DNA of 28,143 nucleotides from JACRPI01 sp964385055 (lineage in GTDB: Archaea; Nanobdellota; Nanobdellia; Woesearchaeales; DSVV01), in assembly GCA_964385055.1 (NCBI GenBank), contig CAYLMH010000016.1:1-28143 (forward strand), written 5' to 3'. Every line of letters begins with the position of its first letter. Positions within the stretch are counted from its first letter, which is position 1. The translations under genes and the position numbers were made by a program. This document shows, one piece after another, positions 16,166 to 22,769 of this stretch. The notes under the pieces are model-generated. The model saw nothing but the letters and a program-made list of their open reading frames with translations. It did no database searches and had not been told where the DNA came from.

Positions 16166-17167
16166 TTACTCCTTCTTCTTAAACCTTGAAAAATACACAA
16201 TACTAAACAATAAAATCACAGGAATAACCAATGGTATGTAAAAGTACCATTGCGACTTCACATCTTCAATGTCAGAAACAATAATAGGAACAATTTCTTC
16301 ACTTTCCGCAGTATTCAAAGGAAGATTGACATCATACTCCACTGTTTGTGTCGTGTCAACTGCGGAAAAGTGCCACATCATCACTGGATCAACATCAAGA
16401 ACAGAATAATTACCCGCAAGAGTGAGATTATTCAAGTGGCTGACAATTTCTTTTGGAAGCACTGCATAAAGAGAAACTTCTTCGCCAATCGCAGAAGCGA
16501 TTGCGGGTTTGACACTCAAGCGAATGCGCGTGTGTTCTTCTTCTTCACCAGTAAATTTATTTCGAACAGTAATCGTCGTAACATATTTCTTGACAGTAAA
16601 AAATGTGGAACTTGTTTGATATTCTTGCTGACTGACAGAAACACTCTCCAAATCTTGCTGACGAACAACATAAGAGGAAGTTTGTTCGCCTTCACTGGAA
16701 AGCAATTCATAATAATCATCAAGATTGACCGCGATGTAAAAGATCGCGCTGTCGCGACCAAGTTCATTCCCTGCAGCGTCATACGCAATAACAGTAAGAT
16801 TTTGGAAAGCGCTCAAGTAGCCAATCAAATCAAGGGGCTCAAGATCATCTGATTTAAATTCAATAATAGAATTATCAGAAACCGCGTCTTGCATGCTCAT
16901 GTTGCCCACATATTGTACCCATTCATTGTTTCGCATAATTCTGTAATACACGACATTTTCAGAAACAGAAACGTTCAAACGAAGGTGGTGCGCTTTTCCA
17001 CCTGTTCGGGGATAATCAAAGTACGTCTCGCTCCAGGGACCATACGTAACACCATCTTCTGGAAAGTTAAGGGTAATTGCAGATGCTGTTTCCTGACCGA
17101 AGATTGCTGGAAGAAGGAAAAGTATCACTAAGAAAAAAATACTAAAATAGGAAACACACCTCTTCAT
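16166..17167 (-). CDS. Secreted, C-terminally membrane-anchored protein of unknown function
   Basis: This 333-aa protein has an N-terminal signal peptide (1-30, basic MKRC followed by a long hydrophobic stretch ending in ASA), an extracellular beta-rich region, and one C-terminal membrane helix (about 306-326) followed by RFKKKE, giving an outside-facing topology. Several N-x-S/T sites fit surface N-glycosylation. The segment 45-160 resembles Ig/fibronectin-like folds (LTVIAYDAAGNELGRDSAIFYI is typical of such strands), but this is a pattern impression. It lies between the two duplicated tRNA units and is read in the same direction as them. A TATA box (minus strand, around 17188-17198) is about 26 nt before the ATG. 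Confidence 0.8.
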   Translation of the reverse strand: MKRCVSYFSIFFLVILFLLPAIFGQETASAITLNFPEDGVTYGPWSETYFDYPRTGGKAHHLRLNVSVSENVVYYRIMRNNEWVQYVGNMSMQDAVSDNSIIEFKSDDLEPLDLIGYLSAFQNLTVIAYDAAGNELGRDSAIFYIAVNLDDYYELLSSEGEQTSSYVVRQQDLESVSVSQQEYQTSSTFFTVKKYVTTITVRNKFTGEEEEHTRIRLSVKPAIASAIGEEVSLYAVLPKEIVSHLNNLTLAGNYSVLDVDPVMMWHFSAVDTTQTVEYDVNLPLNTAESEEIVPIIVSDIEDVKSQWYFYIPLVIPVILLFSIVYFSRFKKKE

Positions 17168-17236
17168 AGATGTATTTTGAAAATATGACTATAAATAGTT
17201 TGCTAAAAAAGTAATAGCCAAAAAGGGAGGAAAACT

Positions 17237-17500
17237 TTATATTCTTTAGAGAAAAAGAAAACGCTGAGGCGGGGAATTGAACCCCGAAAGGCCCTGACAG
17301 ACCTTATGGTTCACTCATGCTCTTTGTTGAGCAAAGAGCATTTGAGACCATTGCCCTACCAATTAGGCGTCCTCAGCAAAATACATGTCAATTTCTAAGA
17401 ACAAACTTATTAAAGAAACTACCGACGAGTTTTCCGAAAATCTTACGGACATTCCGAAGGATTTTCGGATAACACGAATATATTTCGCCAAAATCTGAAA
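17237..17500. repeat. Segmental duplication unit with tRNA, copy 2
   Basis: Second copy of the unit at 15866-16120, holding the second tRNA and the same upstream blocks. The non-coding stretch 17378-17692 holds this unit's upstream part, a further repeat fragment (17509-17535), the two-hairpin element and a TATA box. I see no gene in it. Confidence 0.8.
17263..17377 (-). tRNA. tRNA-Leu(CAA), type II, with 29-nt intron (second copy)
   Basis: The acceptor, D-arm and anticodon stem are the same as in the first copy apart from one D-loop base, and the T-loop is TTCAATT. The variable arm is different and longer (AAGGTC/GGCCTT, 6 bp). Intron 17312-17340 forms a 9-bp hairpin (TGCTCTTTG/CAAAGAGCA). 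With it removed, the loop is CTCAAAA and the anticodon CAA (17342-17344). CTCA/TGAG plus a TGA bulge gives a bulge-helix-bulge-like splice site. The discriminator base is again G, and CCA is not encoded. A TATA-like CTTTAATAAG (minus strand, 17407-17416) lies upstream. Confidence 0.88.
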
Positions 17501-17508
17501 AACAACCA

Positions 17509-17535
17509 TTTTTTTCGGACATGCCGAAAAGAAAT
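17509..17535 (+). repeat. Dispersed repeat fragment with CGGACATGCCG palindrome
   Basis: TTTCGGACATGCCGAAA forms a 6-bp inverted repeat. CGGACATGCCGAAAAGAAAT (17516-17535) is identical to the minus strand of 9280-9299. Confidence 0.6.
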
Positions 17536-17624
17536 ATAGTTGAGGACACATTTTTTCGAACATTATTAATGTCCTCAACTATTCAGCCAAAGACTTTTAT
17601 GTTCGCTTATTTATGTCTTTGGCT
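17536..17624 (+). repeat. Two-hairpin structured element, copy 1
   Basis: Hairpin 1 pairs 17536-17547 with 17571-17582 (12 bp, no mismatch) around a 23-nt loop. Hairpin 2 pairs 17585-17594 with 17615-17624 (10 bp, no mismatch) around a 20-nt loop ending CTTATTTAT. AGCGA follows. The same design, with different but still paired stem bases, occurs at 20692-20781. It sits 37 nt before the TATA box of the pilus-locus operon. Confidence 0.8.
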
Positions 17625-17660
17625 ATAGCGAAGAAAAGCACTGAACAATCCAAATCCGCA

Positions 17661-17672
17661 ACATATAAATAC
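17661..17672 (+). promoter_or_regulatory. TATA box for the pilus-locus operon
   Basis: ACATATAAATAC is centred 26 nt upstream of the ATG at 17693. Confidence 0.65.
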
Positions 17673-17692
17673 TCCTAAACGACAAAAAAGCC

Positions 17693-18151
17693 ATGGAACT
17701 ACAGGAAGAGCTGAAGACAGAAGTAGATGCATTCTTGGAATTAGTGAAAAAGTACAGAAAAATGTCGCTTATCGACGCTGCGAAAGAAATGAATGTCCCT
17801 GTCCAAACCATCCAGTTGTGGGCAGATTTTCTTGTCGAAGAAGGAATTCTAGGAATCGAATACAAATTTACCACGCCGTACGTCTTTATACTCGAAGAAA
17901 AGAAAGGAAAAGGAGGATTAGGCTTTATCGGTTTTGACACAAAAGAAGTGTTTTATGATAAAGCGAAGAAGAAAGGCATTAAAGAACAACAAATCAGAAT
18001 CCTCTGGCTCAAATATCTTAACGCGAATGAAGATTCCATGAAAAAAGTGTTTGAAGATAAAGCGCGGGAACGCGGGATTCCTGCACAAAAAGTTCCTGCG
18101 TTGTGGAAAAAATATTATGCATATTTGAAAAGTGAAGCAGAAAGCACCTAA
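17693..18151 (+). CDS. Winged-helix protein at the head of a pilus/secretion operon
   Basis: In this 152-aa protein, residues 24-65 form a helix-turn-helix/wing (MSLIDAAKEMNVPVQTIQLW, then LVEEGILGIEYKFTTPYVFI). The C-terminal part holds a two-fold repeat: 86-109 (VFYDKAKKKGIKEQQIRILW) and 119-145 (VFEDKARERGIPAQKVPALW). The wing may bind DNA, but in archaeal secretion/pilus loci such small wHTH proteins may equally act as assembly or scaffold factors. It is followed within 22 nt by the coiled-coil gene and then the ATPase, suggesting one transcript. The start is leaderless-type, 26 nt after the TATA box. Confidence 0.8.
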   Translation: MELQEELKTEVDAFLELVKKYRKMSLIDAAKEMNVPVQTIQLWADFLVEEGILGIEYKFTTPYVFILEEKKGKGGLGFIGFDTKEVFYDKAKKKGIKEQQIRILWLKYLNANEDSMKKVFEDKARERGIPAQKVPALWKKYYAYLKSEAEST

Positions 18152-18173
18152 AGAATTCATGAGATGAAAAACA

Positions 18174-19202
18174 ATGGACATTGACGAATTTTTAGAATCA
18201 GAAGGAAGTCCTGAAGAAAAGGGAGGACGAAAAGAGCTCGTCGAAAAACAGTCTGCAGAATTTATTACAGATCTTTCTCTTGAGGGTCAAGTCGCGAAAA
18301 TCCGTGAACTCATGCAGGCAAAACGCTACAAGGACGCGGAAAAAGTGTATTTTACTGTTAAAGAACAATACGCGACGCTTGCAAAAAGACAGGAAGAAGC
18401 GAGAAGAAAAATCCATAGAGAACTCACCGCGATCAACAAAGAACTCCTCGAGCATTTGGACAAAGTCAAAGGAGAGATGGAACAGCGAACAATGGTCATT
18501 AATGATTTGCTCAGCAAAGCGCAGCAATACATGCTTCAGGGCAACACAGAAAAAGCAAATCAGTTATACCTTCAAGTGAGAGAAATTTTCAAACAAATTC
18601 CAGACGCGTTTGCGGAACGAAAAATGTTAATCGAAAACCAGATCCTCACGTTCTACTCACAACTGGTGAATGAGTTCAACAAAAAAAATTATGGGACACT
18701 GCTTCAGAAACGCGATGAGATTATGCGTCATGTGGAAATCGCGACAAACTTCGTGAATCTTGGAAAAGGTCCTGAAGCAAAAAAAGCGTACGCGACAATC
18801 AACAAGCTCTACAACGAACTTCCTGAAGGATTTATGTACGAAAAAGCGATTATTTACAAGAGAGTACTTGCGTTGCATCAGCTCATTGAAGAGGGATCCA
18901 TGCGAGTAGGAACAGGGAACATGGAAGCAGAGTTTGGATCAATGGAAGCACTTCCTCCAATAGAGAGAACACTTGCAACAACAAATAGTTCTCAAAAGTT
19001 TGAACCAATAACACAAGAAAGTGAAAATAAAGTTGAAGCACCGCCTGCTCCGATAACCGCAGAACCTGCGAAAAAGAAAGGCCTCTTTGGATTCTTTAAG
19101 AGAGAAAAAGGAATACCTGCAGCGCCAGAGCCTGCGCACCAGCAAATCCCTGTTCAGCTCAAACAAAAGAAAGCTATGGACACGCCACCATTGCCTATGT
19201 GA
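18174..19202 (+). CDS. TPR-like/coiled-coil protein of the pilus locus
   Basis: This 342-aa protein is highly charged. A long coiled coil spans about 60-120, and there are three TPR-like units: 47-70 (QAKRYKDAEKVYFTVKEQY), 121-144 (LQGNTEKANQLYLQVREIF) and 195-220 (NLGKGPEAKKAYATINKLY). From about 245 the protein is low-complexity and Pro/Ala-rich, with a short KKKGLFGFFKREKG stretch that could touch the membrane. There is no signal peptide. It is probably a cytosolic adaptor for the neighbouring ATPase (inference from context). GAGATG lies 7 nt before the start, as a weak Shine-Dalgarno. Confidence 0.75.
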   Translation: MDIDEFLESEGSPEEKGGRKELVEKQSAEFITDLSLEGQVAKIRELMQAKRYKDAEKVYFTVKEQYATLAKRQEEARRKIHRELTAINKELLEHLDKVKGEMEQRTMVINDLLSKAQQYMLQGNTEKANQLYLQVREIFKQIPDAFAERKMLIENQILTFYSQLVNEFNKKNYGTLLQKRDEIMRHVEIATNFVNLGKGPEAKKAYATINKLYNELPEGFMYEKAIIYKRVLALHQLIEEGSMRVGTGNMEAEFGSMEALPPIERTLATTNSSQKFEPITQESENKVEAPPAPITAEPAKKKGLFGFFKREKGIPAAPEPAHQQIPVQLKQKKAMDTPPLPM

Positions 19203-19234
19203 TGATCACTACATAAGAAAGCGAGGAAAACTGA

Positions 19235-20689
19235 ATGGCTGATGAGAAAGTTCAATTAGATACGTATAAGCTGAATGTCAATAATGTTCTAGTAGAAGTT
19301 TCCATCGTGCAATATGAAGAGGATGTCGTGCCGCGGTATATTGTCAATATCACCAACATGAGCAAGACCACAAAACTGATTCTGGAAAAGATCAGAGAAG
19401 AATTTATTTCAGAAGTAGGTGTTGGTGTTGTCGAACTCTCCGAATCTGGCGGAGTAGAAACAATCAAGATTGAGTTTAGAAAAGAGCTCACCAAATTACT
19501 CAAAAAATATTTTCCAAACGCAGACGAGCAAACAAAAGACATGCTCATTAATTATGTTATTGAACAAAATCTTGGTCTTGGGAATATAGAAATTCTCCTC
19601 AAAGACAGCAACATAGAAGAAATTGTCGTCAACAGCGCGAAAGAACCGGTCTGGATTTACCATAAAAAGTTCGCGTGGCTCAAAACAAATGTTATTATTC
19701 CAAGCGAAGCACGAATCAGACATTTCTCCACAATGATTGGGAGAGATGTCAATAAAGAGATTTCAACGTTAAGCCCATTAATGGACGCGCATCTTTTAAC
19801 AGGAGATCGAGTCAACGCAACATTAGAACCTATTTCTTCATTTGGAAACACGATTACCATTCGAAAGTTCGCGACAGAGCCATGGACAATTACAGACTTT
19901 CTCAAATCAAAGACAATAGATTTTGAAACAGCTGCGTTAATCTGGATGTGCATGCAAAACGAGCTTTCGTTGCTCATCGCAGGAGGAACAGGGTCAGGAA
20001 AGACATCGATGCTCAACGTCATCTCATCATTTCTCCCTCCAAATCAGCGAGTCATTAGTATTGAAGATACACGCGAATTGCAGCTGCCAAATACGCTTCA
20101 TTGGGTTCCGTTAGAAACAAGACTTGCGAATCCAGAAGGAAAAGGCGGAGTCACGATGTTAGACCTCATTATCAACTCCCTGCGTATGCGACCAGATAGA
20201 ATTATCATGGGAGAAGTTCGACGAGAGAAAGAAGCAGAAACATTGTTTGAGGCAATCCACACAGGACATAGCTGTTACGCGACGTTTCACGCGAATGATG
20301 CGCTCGAGACAGTCACGCGACTGACAAATCCACCGATTAACATTCCGAAATTGGTCTTGCCTGCGATTGCAGGGATTATTGTGCAGAACAGGAATAGAAG
20401 AACAAACAAAAGAAGATGTATGCAGTTTGCGGAATTATTGCCAAACGGAATGCCGAACATTATCAGACAGTATGATCCATTAGATGATACAACAAGAACA
20501 GTGGGGCAAATGAAGGTCATCCCAAACACGCTAAGAATATTTACAGGAATGACTCCGAAGATGATTGAAGAGGATCTCCACAAAAAAATGCGCATTCTCA
20601 AATGGATGGTTGATCATAACATTCGAAATCTCAATGATATTGGTGTTCTGATGGCGAAGTATTATAGGGGGAAATTGGTGTTGAAGTAG
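19235..20689 (+). CDS. Type II/IV secretion system ATPase (TadA/PilB/FlaI family)
   Basis: In this 484-aa protein the N-terminal domain (1-230) is followed by a RecA-like ATPase. Walker A is GGTGSGKT (250-257), an Asp-box-like ISIEDTRELQLP follows, and the Walker B region is DRIIMGEVR (321-329) with the His-box TGHSCYATFHAND. These are the hallmarks of GspE/TadA/FlaI hexameric ATPases, which power assembly of type IV pili, archaella or secretion. The T2SSF membrane partners follow downstream. No pilin or prepilin peptidase is seen in the window, so whether it serves adhesion, motility or secretion is open. AGCGAGGAAA before the ATG provides a Shine-Dalgarno. Confidence 0.95.
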   Translation: MADEKVQLDTYKLNVNNVLVEVSIVQYEEDVVPRYIVNITNMSKTTKLILEKIREEFISEVGVGVVELSESGGVETIKIEFRKELTKLLKKYFPNADEQTKDMLINYVIEQNLGLGNIEILLKDSNIEEIVVNSAKEPVWIYHKKFAWLKTNVIIPSEARIRHFSTMIGRDVNKEISTLSPLMDAHLLTGDRVNATLEPISSFGNTITIRKFATEPWTITDFLKSKTIDFETAALIWMCMQNELSLLIAGGTGSGKTSMLNVISSFLPPNQRVISIEDTRELQLPNTLHWVPLETRLANPEGKGGVTMLDLIINSLRMRPDRIIMGEVRREKEAETLFEAIHTGHSCYATFHANDALETVTRLTNPPINIPKLVLPAIAGIIVQNRNRRTNKRRCMQFAELLPNGMPNIIRQYDPLDDTTRTVGQMKVIPNTLRIFTGMTPKMIEEDLHKKMRILKWMVDHNIRNLNDIGVLMAKYYRGKLVLK

Positions 20690-20691
20690 AA

Positions 20692-20781
20692 ATAGTAAAC
20701 GACACAATTGACGCATAAAACATAATGTCGTTTACTATTCTAGTAACGGGCAACAAGTATGTCTTATTTATGTCCGTTACT
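20692..20781 (+). repeat. Two-hairpin structured element, copy 2
   Basis: Hairpin 1 pairs 20692-20703 with 20727-20738 (12 bp) around a 23-nt loop. Hairpin 2 pairs 20742-20751 with 20772-20781 (10 bp including one G-T) around a 20-nt loop ending CTTATTTAT. AGCGA follows at 20785. Loop lengths equal those of copy 1 (17536-17624). It starts 2 nt after the ATPase stop and ends 14 nt before the next TATA box. Confidence 0.8.
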
Positions 20782-20794
20782 AAAAGCGAGCAAA

Positions 20795-20806
20795 ACTTAT
20801 ATATAG
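20795..20806 (+). promoter_or_regulatory. TATA box for the T2SSF gene pair
   Basis: ACTTATATATAG predicts a transcript start near 20827, about 100 nt before the first in-frame ATG at 20931. GAGGTG (20831-20836) follows as a possible ribosome-binding site. Confidence 0.6.
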
Positions 20807-20930
20807 CGAGACCAACAAAAAACTACCAAAGAGGTGTCTCCCTATCGTTGATATTATTCATCAGGTTGCAAGCACATTCCCGCATCTGAAAGAAGAGCTG
20901 CGAAAAGCGCACATTAAACTTCGACCAGAT

Positions 20931-21656
20931 ATGTTTGTCAAGAAGACACTCCAGCTTGCCGCGATGTTCGCGCTTGGAACCCTTGTGCTTGTCTTTTTCT
21001 TCTTTGAAATCACAGGAATATCTCTCTTCTATCTCCTCGTTTTGTTTCCTATGATTGGTATTGGTTACTTTTTCTTTTTCATGATGTCGCCAAAGAACAT
21101 CATTAACAAAAGAAAACGAGAACTCGATCAGGAAGTCCTTTTTGCAGGAAGATTCCTTCTCGTCAAAGTACATTCCGGAAGACCTCTGCTCAACGCGTTA
21201 ATTGAAGGATCACAAAGTTATGGCATCGCAAGCAAATATTTCAAAGAGATTGTTGAAGATATTAACCTCGGAACACCTATTGAAAAAGCGCTGGACAACG
21301 CGGTCAAATATTCTCCATCAGAAAAATACAGGCGCATCCTCTTCCAAATCAGCACTGCGCTGAAAGTAGGTATTGACGTTTCTATCCCATTAAGCAACGC
21401 GATCGATGAAATTACTGCAGAACAACTTACAGAAATCCAGCGCTATGGAAAAAAGCTCAACTCCCTTGCGTTATTTTACATGCTCCTCGCGATTGTCCTT
21501 CCTTCTATTGGAATGGCAATTTTTGTCGTTGTCGGCGGTCTTTTGGGGCTTCCTATTGAACGAAATTTATTTTTAGTAGTCACTGGAGCACTGGTGATTG
21601 TCCAACTTATTTTCGTCTCTGTATTCAAAGCATCACGATTGAGCGTGAACTTATGA
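20931..21656 (+). CDS. T2SSF-family pilus/secretion membrane protein (TadB/C-like), first copy
   Basis: This protein has 241 aa from the first standard start. It has two N-terminal membrane helices, a cytosolic T2SSF helical bundle (LDQEVLFAGRFLLVKVHSGR, LGTPIEKALDNAVKYSPSEK) and two C-terminal helices. This family forms the inner-membrane platform for the TadA/FlaI-type ATPase. The true start is probably earlier: the frame stays open upstream and encodes FPHLKEELRKAHIKLRPD, which looks like the normal N-terminus of the family, and TATA and GAGGTG signals lie at 20795 and 20831. The only candidate in that position is a near-cognate ATC at 20844, unless a base is missing. The next gene starts 7 nt after the stop. 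Confidence 0.88.
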   Translation: MFVKKTLQLAAMFALGTLVLVFFFFEITGISLFYLLVLFPMIGIGYFFFFMMSPKNIINKRKRELDQEVLFAGRFLLVKVHSGRPLLNALIEGSQSYGIASKYFKEIVEDINLGTPIEKALDNAVKYSPSEKYRRILFQISTALKVGIDVSIPLSNAIDEITAEQLTEIQRYGKKLNSLALFYMLLAIVLPSIGMAIFVVVGGLLGLPIERNLFLVVTGALVIVQLIFVSVFKASRLSVNL

Positions 21657-21663
21657 GGTCTCC

Positions 21664-22698
21664 ATGAAACAACTCCTGTACATCAACGAATTTGGAAAAG
21701 CGTTTATCCCTGAACGAATACGCCCAAGATTGCGAAATTATTTACTGAAAGCTGGAATAGTCGAAGTGCCGTATTGGTTCTTCGGCATTTTATTTTACAT
21801 CACGTATTTCCTGACATTTTTAGTCTACTACTTTGGATTTTGGGGAACAATTTCTGAGCAGACAGGAATCCTTGTGTTTCTTTATGTATTCCTCATCTGG
21901 GTAGTAATTCCTCTCGCGTTTATTGCGTTATTCATGCTCTTTATGTATGTGTATCTTGACATCAAAATATTTAACAGAACAAAAAAGATGGAAGATGTCT
22001 TGCCAGACTTTTTGCAGGAAGTTTCTTCCAACCTCAAAGGAGGACTTGCGTTTGAAAAATCATTGTGGGTTGCAATAAAACCACGCTTTGGCATTCTCGC
22101 GAATGAAATCGCGCTAGCAGCAAAAAAAGTTATGACAGGAACTGATGTAGATATTGCATTAAATGAGTTTGCGAACAAGTACAATTCGCCGATGCTCAAG
22201 AGAGCGATGGAATTGATTGTCAGCGAAATTCAAAGCGGAGGAAAAGTCGCGGACATTATTGATCGTGTTGTCGAAAATCTCAAGAAAACAAAAGCGCTGA
22301 AAGACGAGATGACTGCGTCAGTCCTAACATATATGATTTTTATTGGCGCGATTGTCATCTTTATTTCTCCTATGCTCTTCGCGCTTGCGTATAATCTTCT
22401 GATTGTCATCAGTAAAGTCGCGGCGCTGCTTGCCACAACAGCAGCGACAGGTGGCACAACTGGATTGTTGTCCAACATTGGGAACATTAATGTTAATAAA
22501 GAGGATTTCGTCTGGTTCAGCAGAATTGCGCTTGGCGTGATCGCGTTCTTTTCTTCCATGATTGTCTCGATTATTGAAAAAGGAAATATTCAGGGAGGAG
22601 TAAAATATATTCCTATATTCATCGTCAGTACTGAAGTCGTGTACATTATTGCATTAAAGATCATGACTGCTGTGGTCACTGCGTTTATTACGTTCTAG
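21664..22698 (+). CDS. T2SSF-family pilus/secretion membrane protein (TadC-like), second copy
   Basis: This 344-aa protein has paired N-terminal membrane helices (about 40-105), a cytosolic T2SSF domain (MEDVLPDFLQEVSSNLKGGL, then FGILANEIALAAKKVMTGTD and SEIQSGGKVADIIDRV) and several C-terminal helices with a Gly/Thr/Ala-rich loop around 250-270. Together with the preceding 241-aa protein it would form the two-subunit membrane platform (TadB plus TadC) for the ATPase at 19235. GAGGT four nt before the ATG is a clear Shine-Dalgarno, and the two genes are 7 nt apart. It is convergent with the dehydrogenase gene. Confidence 0.92.
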   Translation: MKQLLYINEFGKAFIPERIRPRLRNYLLKAGIVEVPYWFFGILFYITYFLTFLVYYFGFWGTISEQTGILVFLYVFLIWVVIPLAFIALFMLFMYVYLDIKIFNRTKKMEDVLPDFLQEVSSNLKGGLAFEKSLWVAIKPRFGILANEIALAAKKVMTGTDVDIALNEFANKYNSPMLKRAMELIVSEIQSGGKVADIIDRVVENLKKTKALKDEMTASVLTYMIFIGAIVIFISPMLFALAYNLLIVISKVAALLATTAATGGTTGLLSNIGNINVNKEDFVWFSRIALGVIAFFSSMIVSIIEKGNIQGGVKYIPIFIVSTEVVYIIALKIMTAVVTAFITF

Positions 22699-22769
22699 AA
22701 AGGAAAGAATCAGTGTCAAATGAAGAGGAGAGAATACACTCAAGTAAAAAATGAAAAAAAAGAATAAAA

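Noticed and set aside
15937..17340. Reading the tRNAs as tRNA-Ser because of G73 and the long variable arm
   Set aside because: No splice position that keeps a 7-nt loop yields a serine anticodon. The canonical 37/38 site gives CAA in both copies, so tRNA-Leu was kept and the oddity reported.
20709..20726. TTGACG followed by CATAAT as a sigma-70 type promoter
   Set aside because: The spacer is only 7 nt, far too short for -35/-10, and the bases lie in the loop of hairpin 1 of the structured element.
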